Shown here piece after piece: positions 1 through 11,600 of a DNA stretch of 64,000 nt; the stretch's first letter is position 1; the number at the start of each line of letters is the position of its first letter. Origin of the DNA: Aspidapion aeneum (lineage: Eukaryota > Arthropoda > Insecta > Coleoptera > Brentidae); assembly GCA_963576565.1 (NCBI GenBank), contig OY755038.1:202031013-202095012 (forward strand), written 5' to 3'. The notes beneath the pieces are model-generated. The model did not search any database. It was given only the letters and a program-made list of their open reading frames with translations, and was not told where the DNA came from. Position numbers and translations under genes: made by a program.

Positions 1-20
1 TCAGAAATAAAAAATCTAAC

Positions 21-145
21 CTAGTAAGTCTTCTCTTTCAGCTAGTGGATTGCTAAGCTCAGTGTATTTGCTAGTGGTGATTCCTGCTGCTGATTTTATT
101 TTGATTATTCTTGATTGGTATGTCCTGAGGGATTCTATTGAGACT
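21..145 (-). CDS. USE1: USE1 coding exon 2
   Basis: 125 nt, entered with one base completing a Glu codon, then 41 codons and a trailing G. The acceptor is TTTCTTTCAG (155-146). The peptide begins V-S-I-E-S-L-R-T-Y and ends A-E-R-E-D-L-L. It fits the USE1 linker between the N-terminal helices and the SNARE motif. The donor GTTAGA is slightly non-consensus. Confidence 0.78.
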
Positions 146-767
146 CTGAAAGAAAAACAGTGTTTGTAAAGTAATTACACTTAAATATGACTGCAGTCAA
201 TAACTGGAAGTCCTGAAATTCCTGCATCTTATGCTGGGTTTATACAGATAAAAATAAATATTAAAATAAAAATTGACTCTATGGAAAACTGTGTAGGTGT
301 TTATAAGTACAGAAAAAGATAAAAATAAAATTAAAGTCAACCAACTTTTATTTAATTTTTATATAGAAATGGATGTGTGCATGTGCAACATTACGTCATG
401 TAACCTTTGGTGTTATTTTGATGGACAATTTCAGTTTTTGTTTTCATATAATTTTAAGCTATCCAACTTTCACACTGTTTTTTTGCAAAAAAATAATGTG
501 TTAAAAAGTAATTTTTTATTTTTATTTGGTTGTATAAACAGCAAAATATTTTTTGTATTTTTATCTGTATAAACCCAGCAGTACTATCTGATTTTCAAGG
601 AAAGCAGAGAGAACTTACTCAGTATGTTTCTTGATTTCCTGTAGCATATCCTCCAAAGTTTCGACATACTTTTCCAAATAGGGATCCTCCTTTCTTTGTT
701 TTAGAGTTAACTCACATTTAGCTAGCAGTCTTCTCAGGTTTATTTCTTGTCTAGAGAGCGCTACCAT
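21..767 (-). CDS. USE1: USE1, ER Q-SNARE (5' part, two coding exons, gene leaves window)
   Basis: USE1 (SNARE p31) is an ER-membrane SNARE for Golgi-to-ER retrograde transport, acting with syntaxin 18 and Sec20. Two exons join in phase: 767-619 (ATG at 767, ends after GA, donor GTAAGT) and 145-21 (acceptor TTTCTTTCAG, ends with G, donor GTTAGA). They encode about 91 residues. The N-terminus reads L-S-R-Q-E-I-N-L-R-R-L-L, then LEKYVETLEDMLQEIKKH, matching the remembered animal USE1 start (R-L-E-L-N-L-x-R-L-L ... LEKYVGALEDML). The SNARE motif and C-terminal membrane anchor would lie left of position 1. The only intron seen (146-618) carries a MITE. The gene is divergent from the BNIP2-like gene. 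Family call is from motif memory; exon structure is read directly. Confidence 0.85.
232..580. mobile_element. MITE with 25-bp terminal inverted repeats, in USE1 intron 1
   Basis: The ends are exact inverted repeats starting TGCTGGGTTTATACAGATAA at 232 and reading in from 580 on the other strand. The 349-bp interior is AT-rich with no believable coding. No clear target duplication is visible (flanks A and G), so the superfamily is open. Confidence 0.75.
619..767 (-). CDS. USE1: USE1 coding exon 1
   Basis: 149 nt: 49 codons plus GA. The ATG at 767-765 is the first usable start; an ATG 10 bp upstream (777-775) runs into a stop after five codons. The donor GTAAGT begins at 618. This exon carries the hallmark N-terminal USE1 helices. 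Confidence 0.85.
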
Positions 768-1219
768 CTTAATTTCATTTAAAAAATTTTAAAAATTAAG
801 TTTGTAAAATAAGTTTAATTAACCTCGAAAAGGACACGTCTGCGAAAAACAGCTGATTGCCAAAAAACTGGGGCTGGGTTGACGCGAATCTGCATATCGA
901 TAATTGTTGAAATGAGTTCCAGTTAGCCAGATAATTGTTCGCGGACGCATCGTCGCAAGACCCAAATAGATACAATCCGAGGGGTATCAATTGGACCTAA
1001 TTTGTACACCATTCTATAGGACTTATTTATCTAGTTTATTTTAGTGTCCTGTATAGTGAAGAAAATTTTTGTACACCCACTGTCCATCATCATTGCAATT
1101 AGTTCACCCCACAGAACACCAAGTGGTTCACCCCGTACCCGCTCTACCTGTGTACACAAGAGTGTAGTGCGACTGGAGAAGTAAAGCTCCAAAATCTAAC
1201 CGTAAGAAGCGAAATCTAA

Positions 1220-1492
1220 AGCCGCGTATTCATTTCAAGCAGAATTCGCATGCCTCGCTGCGACACCGGACGAATGCCACGTTTGCATTCATGCTCAAGT
1301 GAAAACGCGTCTTGAGAAGAACAATATTTAACTGAATGCTCGTTTGAAATTCCAACTCAGATTGGATGGCGTCGCATGCCGCGGTTTCATGCGTGTTGAT
1401 TTTGCGCACGCCTTCACGGGACGTACACATACATATGCTCGTTTGGCCTCGCAGCGAGGCATGCAGATTCAGCCTGAAATTAATACGCGGCA
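1220..1492. mobile_element. MITE with about 45-bp TIRs, TAA-flanked (PIF/Harbinger-like)
   Basis: The left end AGCCGCGTATTCATTTCA is mirrored by TGCCGCGTATTAATTTCA read in from 1492, and similarity continues through CATGCCTCGCTGCGA on both sides. TAA flanks both ends (1217-1219, 1493-1495), the usual PIF/Harbinger target duplication. Non-coding; superfamily is inferred from the TAA only. Confidence 0.65.
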
Positions 1493-1843
1493 TAACCGAC
1501 AACTTTTTTAATATTTGAAATTGAAACATTTCTTTCTTGTTGTAGTATAGTCGTAATGAAGGATTTAAGATAAAAAATTATGTTTGTGATATAAAAAACT
1601 TAAAAACTAATACCCTGCACCCATACTAATGTAGCTCCCACTCTGTGCCTAGCCTAGCCACAGAAGCTTGGATCTAACTTCATCCCGAAAATTTTTCGCT
1701 GTCATATATCGATTTTTTTTCTTATGTTCTATGGTTTTTTAAAATTTTGCATAAAATTTACAAAAATCCAAAACGGAAATCTAAAAATTTACTTTTGAAA
1801 AAATTAAACAATTTTTCCCGATGGTAAGTAAGTACAAAATTCT

Positions 1844-1915
1844 GATGACCAAGTTTTGTGGTTTCTTAAGTGTTTGGCAATGACCAAGTTTTGTGGTTTC
1901 TTAAGTGTTTGGCAA
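1844..1915. repeat. 36-bp tandem duplication
   Basis: A block beginning ATGACCAAGTTTTGTGGTTT occurs twice back to back with period about 36 bp, nearly identical, suggesting a recent local duplication. No coding sense. Confidence 0.85.
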
Positions 1916-2450
1916 TATTTCTGTAATGAAGTAGATCAAGTTTATATTCCATCCTAAAATAAAATGATAAAATTACTACATACAGGGGGCTCCGTCTCCT
2001 TGATGGTCTCTCACAACTTATGCAAGTGAGAAGGGACTCATTCATGGGCACAGGTTTCAAGAATAAAGGCTCAGTTTTAGTCTTAATTTTTTAATTTTTT
2101 GCTAAATAGTAGTTATTTACTGTTGCTAAAAATGTGAATTTCTTGTTTATGTACCATAAAACTCTGGATTTATAATTGCAGTTTGTGTCTGCAGATTGCA
2201 GATTGGGGAGAACCAAATTTTATATTGAGAGTTATCCATCCACTATTAAAATACAGGAATTTATCATATAATATGATTTTAATTGGTCATACAGGGCCTT
2301 GAATAAACCAAAAATGTGTTTTCAATACTCAGACTCCCAACTGGGGATGCGAACTGCATTTATGAATCTGGTGTTAATACAATAAAAATCTTGAATAAAA
2401 AAGTGAGTGACAGATGAATTAAGACTTAAATTAATCAAATATTTGAACAG

Positions 2451-2671
2451 GTTTCCAAGATTGAGACCATGGACAAAGACCTCTTAAGATTAACCCCAGT
2501 CGAGCCTGAGTTTGAGGAGATTGAAGAGTCAATGGTAGACATCAACAGTACTACCTCCTCTGCTGAGGGCTTGACATTTATCAATGCAACGAATAAACAC
2601 CCCTTAATGTCACCTATTGCCAATATTTCCATGGATTTTCCTGATGTGATACCAGAGCAGGCTAAAAATAG
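2451..2671 (+). CDS. BNIP2: BNIP2-like first recognised coding exon
   Basis: The acceptor ATTTGAACAG ends at 2450, so an upstream exon (5' UTR or coding) exists but was not found. The frame is open back to 2451, so the ATG at 2469 (context GACCATGG) is the likely but not proven start. From the ATG there are 67 codons plus AG, then donor GTTGGT. It encodes the acidic N-terminus with E-P-E-F-E-E-I-E-E. Confidence 0.8.
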
Positions 2672-5600
2672 GTTGGTCGTAGTTGGGAAAAGGTCAAATG
2701 TTAAGAAATTATTTTTACACTCAAGAATTTGATTTTACAGTTGTCAGTAATATGACTGATACAGTGCTGTTTTGGCCCCAACAAATTTATGCAACATTAC
2801 TAAAGGGGCCTTATTCTAATGGTCCAGATTTGCTTTTGTAAAATAAAATAATGTACCTACTTAACTTTACTGAAAAACCCATTCAAATCACGAAAACTCA
2901 AGAAACAAAGTAAATTTTTTGTGTTCTTGTGAATTCTAAATAGTCAAAATTAGTTATTAATCTGGTGGAAACATAAGATTTTGTCAATTTTTATGTTGCA
3001 ATTTTCTTTTTTTTTATAATTTCTCTCGAGGCAATAAAATCCTAAAATTGATTAAATTGTATCACTTTCTCAGAGTGTTAAACCTTTCAAGTAGTTTTAA
3101 ACTTATTATAGACAAGTCAAAAGAATGATACATAGATTGATATGGGAATTCAATAATACTTTAAATATGTAAAAATATACAGTTTATCCCATTCAAATAT
3201 TTTTGCTACAACCTGTACAGGTTGTTTCCATATATTTCAACCAAGACCTACCAGTCTTAATATAAGAGATAGCAAAAAGGTGTAATAAGTGCAGAAGTTG
3301 TAGGCTTGCTTTGCTTTGCTCCTTCACTTTATCTGGCCTCTGCTTCCAAGGTCAACTGGCCACAGTCAAACTTTCTAGTCTGGTGCTTGTGATCCTGTGA
3401 TCTCTTTTAACTCATGTCACAGTCGATTTGGTAAGGATCTCTGGAACTCCTGAATGGCTTATATTGGTTTTGGTAATATTCCTATAGAGTATTGTTTCTA
3501 AGTTATTCTGTATTCATAATATCAATATTCATGTAATTCAGGGGGCAATAGTTGTAGGCTTTATTCTAACCCCCAGGAAGTCTAACCTAACAAAAGAAAT
3601 GAATATTGCAAAGTATTTAAAAAATAGAAACTCTCTGTATCATTTGGTCCATTCATTTTTTAAATATTTTCATTTTAAAACAATACAGGCATTCAACCAA
3701 GCACGGATTTGAGGGGGGTAATTACCACCCCCCCCCTAGAACAAAATATGCACTTTTTGTTTACAATTAAAGGGAAAGCAGGAGAATTACCCCCTAGAAA
3801 AAAAAATTATATTGCAAATAATTTTTTCATCAACACCCCCCCCCTCTAGATTTTTACCCAGATCCGCGCTTGCAGGCACTGTTATCTGTTTATTTATGAC
3901 AAGTTTGCTATTTTGTTTTTTAATATGAAATCTGATTTTTAAAATGCATATATTTCAACAATTGCTGGACCAAATGTCAAAATATCATATATTTCTGAAT
4001 TCAGTAAAAATGTTCTTTTCATTTTGAATTTAATTACTTAACATGTTTTTATTTTTTTTGTGCAATATTCATTTGATTTATTAGGTGACATTTTCTAGGT
4101 GGTTTAAAACCCAACTATTGCATTTACACTTTTTTGCTATCTTTTATAATAAGAGTGGTAGGCCTTGGTTGAAATATATGGAAGCACCCTGTACATGTTA
4201 AGTAGTAAAAAAATGTTTTGGTACAAAAAGGTTATCACACTTTACCATAATCGATTAAACGATCCTTATTTGGGCATAAAAAAAATCAATAAAAAAGTTC
4301 TTTCTCAAAGAGAAATAATAGCACCTATTTTTTATTTATTATTTGGGGCTTTCTGCTTTATTATTTTTTATTCCTGACATAATTTGCACCCTTAAATTGC
4401 AAAAGATTATTGTAAGTATTTTTTTTGTAATGAAGCGAATAAGGCAAACATCCTTAAACTGTCATCTGATTGCAAACCAAAAAGTTACGTGTTTACTTTG
4501 GCCATCATTATCATCCTTTCTGTTTAATTGTATTTTCCTGGGAATAATAATTAATATCTACCAAGGTAGTAAATAAGTAATTTTGTGTATGGCTTACAAA
4601 TCATAAAAAAGTGATGCTTCATAGGGTAAATTAATACAAAATTTTAAAGAGGTTAAGCTGTAAAAAAAATTGATCTGGAAAGTTTTTCACTAAACGCTAG
4701 AATCTGCTTTTTGTCTCTTCAGCTTAATTAGCTGAGTTTTTTACTAAAATAGCAATTTAAGCTCAAAATCGCATCCAATCATAAAACCGTGTCCCCAAAA
4801 AATTTGGGATGTCGGTAAAAATATCGCGCATAAACAAGCCACTATCTTTGTGTAAAGATGCTGTAAGGTTTTTAAATCAAAACATATTCTGATTAGCTTC
4901 TAATAGAGTGACCTTTCCAAAACAGTCAATAATTTGTTTTTCTGTTGTCTCTAATATTATTTTTTCATCACATACTATAAGGATTATCAATATTGTTTCA
5001 GAATTAAAGACACGAAATTCAAGCCCCAAGCACACAGCAGTAAGCTAGAAAACAGCACAGATTCCACAGATTCCTTGCAATTAAAGCTAAATCAGCCCAT
5101 ATTGGAATATAGTGAGAAACTGCCAGGTAGGTATAGCTCAAATAAGTTATAGCATAAATACATGTTCAAAGAATCGAAAAGTGAAGCCCTCATAGCTGGC
5201 TTTGGAAACAATTTAATTCACGGGCGCGAATTTTTAAGTGCGCAGGCGTGTGTCTTGTCAAGTAGACACACAGCTGCCAAATGGGTCGAGGCCATCTTTG
5301 TTGCTTATTTACATTTTGCGGTGTTTTACGTTTGTCATATAATATTATGTTTTTTTTTCTGTGAAAAATGGAAAATAATTCATGTAAAACGTGCGGTTTC
5401 TGGAAAAATGTCCGGGAGAAGTAAGGGAGTGCCATTCCATAGGTAACTACTTGTATTTTTCTTCATAATTCGTTAATAAAGTTAAGAGTGCTTTATAAAT
5501 GCCATTAAACACTCTTCATCAACTAGTTTTTAGAAAAAATAATAGACATAACCCTAAACTTTTGACAATTGTCAAATAATGTAGTGACATATTGGAGTAT

Positions 5601-8600
5601 GTTCCAAAACCATCAAAACTAACGCATGCGCAGTAACGGAAATCCTGTCTACCCGAAAAAGGAACATTAAGAATTAAATAGGGGTCCTGGCTTCAAGTAT
5701 CGCATGCAAGAATGCATGGGTAAGCATTCTAAACAACTTTGTGTGGTGTGTTTAGGTTTTATGGCCTGGATCGAGCCAACTGGCCAGCATCTATAAGATC
5801 ACTAGCAATTTTACACCAGTATTTGCTTAGATCTTATGACCAGGGACTATCAAATGTACTTTACGCGGTTTGTCTACGAGTCATATGTACACGTTATGTA
5901 CGTATTATTTAAATTTCCATACATGTAGACTATCTAAACCATGTAAGCAAACAATTTTATAAATAAAATTGGAAATACGAGGTGTGACAATAAAATTATA
6001 AGACTGTTGTAAAAAATCTCAGGGCTCTCAACACCTTCATATTTTATGAAAATGTTCATATTTTTTTTCAGATTTCATAAAATTTCATATTTTTAGAAAA
6101 ACGTTCATATTTTTCCCAGTGAAGAAACTTCAGTCATATAATAAGTGTGGAAATTTTCAATATTTTTCCTAGTCTTGAATTTTGAGTTCCTTTTAGTTTA
6201 TTATTAGTTTGTTGCCTCTATGAAAGTCTGAATAAAGTAGGGCTTTTTTGCCTTTTGTTTTATTATTCTTATATTTGTTGCATTTTTTATGTTAATTAGT
6301 TGTTTTGGTCATCCATGGTTAGTTCTGAAAAAGTATAATTGAGCAAGGCTTTTTCATGAATTTTAATATTTTACTCTATAATGTTGAGTTTTTTAAAATG
6401 CTTGAGCTCAGAATAAATATTTAAAGTGTACTCATACTCATCGAGTATACTTAAGTTTTCTGTGTTAGTAGATGTACAGGGTGTTTTGGTATATTTCCAC
6501 AAAGGTCTACTACACTTATTTCTAGAAATAGAAAATAGGTACTTTCAAGACATGTAGAGTAGGTCCCGGACCACTAGAAATTGTAGATCCTAATATTTTA
6601 ACAGTTACATTACCAAATGGCAGTTTATCATATGGTGCACTAACATGGAGATTATTATTTTGATTTTTTTTATCTTCTATTCGACGCATGCGCAGTTACA
6701 TAGTGTTTAACCTTACTTTTGTTCGAATAACGCAGGCTACTATAGTTGAGGATGTATATAAGTGGCACCGCGTCATAGCTATGGAAAACCAAATTTTGCG
6801 GCAAAATCTATGTAAAGAAGCCCCAAAAAATTGTTGTTTCACTTTGTACCTGCAGTGTGCCGCTTTATATGTCTATAGTAAAACACCAAGACCTTTTAAA
6901 GGAGATATAAAATAGGTACTTACCTAATAAATAAAAATCCGAAACATAAAAAAAAAATCCAAAATTATATTAAAATGTGCGCAAATATTGATTTAGTTGC
7001 AAAAACGGTAATTTGTTTTGTAAAAAGTCGGTCCCAATTTGTTTGACATTAAAACAGTCAAAACAGAAACGAATAGAAAACGTCATAGCCCGGCTAAATC
7101 AATATGTTCGTAACAACCAGACAAGAGTATATATGTTCCTTTCTAATAAAATCGTTTAGAAGAAGACATAAATAAAAAGCAAGTAAAATAGTAAGCTAAT
7201 GACTAATTGGTGCAGTGCCTCGTTTTGGGAATCAATACCAATAAAAAAATTACAGGAAGTGCGGGCCACTGTATGTACCCCTCTACTCCCTTCCCGCCCA
7301 TTACGGTTTTGATGACTCGGTGCCACTTTAATACAACATCAAGTATAGTTCCTTTATTTAAAGACAGTGTTGCCGCGCATATACCGTAATGACAAAATGT
7401 AATGTAACTTTAAAATATTTTTTATAACACACAATTGTTTCAAGAGCTACCAATGCGGGGTAATCCGCAGATTTAATTTTATGTTAATTGAGGAGCAGAA
7501 GTAACAAAGGCGTTAGGTGCCAAAACTGTTAAATGGAGATATTTAAAAACTTGATGACGAAAATGACCGATCACTTGCCGGTAGTGCCGTCTATTTGCCC
7601 GATTGCTTACGAAATTAGTAGTCCTGCGACTATGCACGTTTGATAGGATATAGTCGATGGCCCATAGAACCTTTCTATGTAAAAATCTCGTTTTCAGGAA
7701 AAGTGGCACTTAGCCCCTTTGGTACTTCTGCTCCTCAATTATTGAAAATTATGTTTTATAAAAACTGGTAGGTATGTGTTGTTTGGCAACAGTGTTTACC
7801 AACTAACCAAAAGTCATCAAAGTTCTGTGAAGTGCGTAAAAAAAATAAGAAGAAGTACACAAGTAAACAGACCTAATCCTATACTTTCTTAGCGGGTTTT
7901 CACTGGTATTGCTCTTTCAGTTTTTCACTAGTTATTTTCGGCACTTTTTAATTAATTTTTCTCCAGAACATAAAACAGGCTTTTGACATATAAATAAAGG
8001 TCAAAATTGGGCTTCTAAATATCACGGTGGATAGAATAGACTGGTGTTCGGATGTTATAAATATATGTCGAATTTTCACGACACTGGTGGTCCAGCTGAT
8101 TTTTGTCAACAATCATATCTAAATATGAACAACTAATATTTTTAGAATTTTTTAAATACTAAGGCAATATTCCTACTATTTTTTAGTATATTCTTATAAA
8201 ATAATATTTTTCAGTCCTACCAGTCGTTATTTTTTTTAGCCTGCTTCATTTCTCTTTACACAAAAATTAAAATTCAAAGAAAATACTGTATTCGTTTCAG
8301 CTTCAAAAATAATCCGCTGACCTACATCTTTGTTTACTTCCGAAGTCCTCGGTTCACCTTTGGTAATAAACGATCACATTCAGTTTGACTTTACTTGTAC
8401 TTTAAGTTTTGTGTAATAAAAAATAAAGCGGGCTAAAAAAAAATAACGACAATAAGTGTAGAAAATTATATTTTATAAGAATGTATCAGAAAACAGTGGG
8501 AAAATTGCCTTAGTTTTCAAAAAATTCAAAAAATATTAGTAGGTCCGTTGTTCATATCATATCTAACTTTTGTTTACAAAAATCAGCTGGACCACCAGTG

Positions 8601-11600
8601 ACATGAAAAATTAGACATATATATATATAAAATCCGAACACCGGTCTATTCTATCCACCGTGTCTAAATATCACGTGACATTTGTCATTTAATGTCGCAT
8701 TTATTAAGGATAAAGTTAGGAAAGGAGGGCGTGCAAAAGGTCCCTATTAAAAGAATTAATTCAGTTAATTTGATAATTATAATTTATATTGTTTGATAAC
8801 CTCCAAACCAAGCAAAACAACAATGTCTACTTTCTGACTTACATCCTTACTCCCGCGCACGGAAGAATTGCTCCTTAGGGACACATTCAATAGCCTATTG
8901 TAAGGACACTCATCCTGGAGCTAGCTCTACGATAAGTGTCCTTACTATTAAGCGTCTACTAACGAGCAGTGTTTCTATTTGTGTATTGTTATATAGATTT
9001 TCCAAGCAGTCCATCCGCTCTAAAGAAACTTCTCGCTTACGATTTACCGAAGGAGGTGCAAGATCCACCGAGTGATACGGAAAATGAAAAATCAATTTAC
9101 GAAGCACATCTGAGTTCCAATTTGCAGAATGTTTCGTTAACTATGAACGAAAAAGAAGGTAAACATACATTTTTTATGCTTGTGAAATTATTAAACTTCT
9201 TTTGGTCCATTATACAACAGTTTCAGAATTCCTAAATATTTTGAAATCTAACGATTTTAGAGAAATATATTTTAAACAAACTTTTCTATTTTAGTACAAA
9301 TTTCACTATGATGACTTTGAAGAATAAGTCACACAATTTTTTTAATTGAAAGCCCAGATTTGTTTTTTTATGGAATTAAAATGATGGATGTTTGTTCCCA
9401 TACCATGTTTTCTTATTCAACAAAAAAAGTCCTCAAAGACAGAAGACTGTATCTTTAGTCCAGGAGCAAATGTATTAATTTCTAAACTATGATGTTGTTG
9501 AGAGACCTCCTTAAATGTAAAGAAAAAATTTTTAAATTAAAAATGATAACCTTAGTTGTTAAATAAATCATTTATTTATTCATTTATATAGATTTTTTTT
9601 GCATTTTATCTATACAATTTATTCATGATATTACTTAAAAAATCACGTGACAGTTTTTACAAAATATTATTTTAACGATGATTTGATGATGACTTTTCAA
9701 ACGAGATTGCAATTGTTGGACTTAAAATAACTCTGGGGCAACTTGGTATTTACAGACCATAGCAAGGAATGGTCATAATTTAGTCTTAATTTAGACGTCG
9801 TTTTTTTTTTGGTCGGCATGTTTGTTATAAGCTCGTTCTTAATTGATCGAAAGAAGATATGTGACAGTTATTTGAGTAATAGGTCGCTACGTTTGTCGAA
9901 ATTTATATGGAAAAAATGAAAGGAAAAACTAGCTGGAATAAAAGCTATTTCACCTTACCTTAAATTAACCCATTAATGAAAAATAAATCAAACAAGTTTC
10001 GTGGCTAATCGGGTAAAAAGGAGTTTTTTATTTCTCTCATATTTTTCCGTGGGTAGCTTGAAAGCTTAACCTCACGGGGGTCCAAGATCTAATGGACACC
10101 TATTAATTGTGGACAGTTAACTGTTTCGTCCTTATGGGGCTCCTCAGAACACTGCTTGGTCAATGTGAGACTCTTGCGAAGTTAACTAGACGATTTTGTC
10201 TCTAATCCTATGTAAATAGTGAGAAAACTGTCGCAAGAAGCGCCATCTACCGAGATACGAGAGAAACAAGTACAAGAGCAAGCAAAAATAGCTGCTATAC
10301 ATATCGATCAATGAAAAGATCGAAAACAAATAAAAACAAACAAACTAATCCGTGACCTATGACAGCTCTTCTGCCTTTTAGGCCGGATCAACGCTTATTG
10401 CGTTTTTACCCGCTATCAAACACAATAAGCGTTGATCTGACCTGAAAGGTAGAAGAGCTGTCGTAGGTCACGGATTAGTTTGTTTCTTTTTATTTGTTTT
10501 CGATCTTTTCATTGATCGATATGTATAGCAGTTATTTTCACCTGCTCTTGTTCTTGTTTCTCTCGTATCTCGGTAGATGGCGCTTCTTGCGTTTACACCC
10601 TGTATAACTTGTTTTTCCATGCACGAACCGCTTTGTTAAAATAAAAGACAGGTAGACATGTTCAAACATGCGACGGCGGCACTGTTACATAAGGACTACG
10701 GCTTTTGAAAGAATTCGTATGAAATGCGCGATGTTGCCAAACATTTTAAACTTTAATGACCTTTATTTCGAAAACAAATAATATTTGACCCTCATGTTAT
10801 AATATGTAATTTCTTTTTATTTTGGCCTCTATCTTTCACTCAAATATTTTGCGTCATACCGTTTACACCCTGTAGAACTTATTGTTCCATGCACGAACCG
10901 CTTTGTTAAAATGAACGGCACTGTTACAGAATGACGACAGCGCCATTAGTCCATTATTTCCCAACTACACTTCATATCAAAATAACCCAAATGACTGCAT
11001 CGCCATTTTTTGCCAGGCAATCTGAATTTCCTCGCCCACAACGCAAGGAGTAACAAACTAAGGCGCATTAAAGTACCAAATAACCAACCAAAGGCCAGAG
11101 AAAGTGTGTCGTCTTTGGAATCGGAAGATGACAGTATAAAATCGGATATTTTGGAAGGAGATGAATCTTTCGATGTTAAAGTGGAGACTGACGAAGGTAG
11201 GAACACTTTAGTTTTGTTATAAATCCGAGTTGAAAAACTCATTCACCACCATTTTCTAAGATCCTAATACTTAGCACTTAGACCAGGGTCTGAATACGAA
11301 GTCTATAGACTTGGTCTCGATCAGTTTAAGTTTATTTCAATACTTACAGTTAAATAACTGCAAATATTTGGTTTACGCTAACGTGCAATAGCATAATAAG
11401 CATTTCTTTGTAATTTTTATCTCACAAAAATTTAAATTAACTTATAAAGAAAAACCAAATATTTTTTTTTACAATATGTTATTTTTTGCAAATCCAGTTT
11501 GTGCAGTCATAGGATTGTAAAACTAAAGAAATAATGTTAATAACCTAAAATTATCTGTATTGAATATGATATGTAAATATTATAAAAATTCCAACTGAAT

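Larger units (their letters stand above)
768..2450. promoter_or_regulatory. Divergent upstream region between USE1 and the BNIP2-like gene
   Basis: This 1.7-kb segment separates the USE1 start (767, minus) from the first recognised BNIP2-like exon (2451, plus). It must hold the USE1 promoter and perhaps the BNIP2-like promoter or an intron of it. TATCGATA at 895-902 matches the DRE motif bound by DREF, typical of insect housekeeping promoters. A MITE (1220-1492) and a 36-bp tandem duplication (1844-1915) are also present. No coding exon was found. The DRE role is inferred from motif and place. Confidence 0.5.

Noticed and set aside
297..572. 91-codon plus-strand ORF
   Set aside because: Lies wholly inside the MITE at 232-580 and is very Phe/Asn-rich from AT-rich DNA; no motif.
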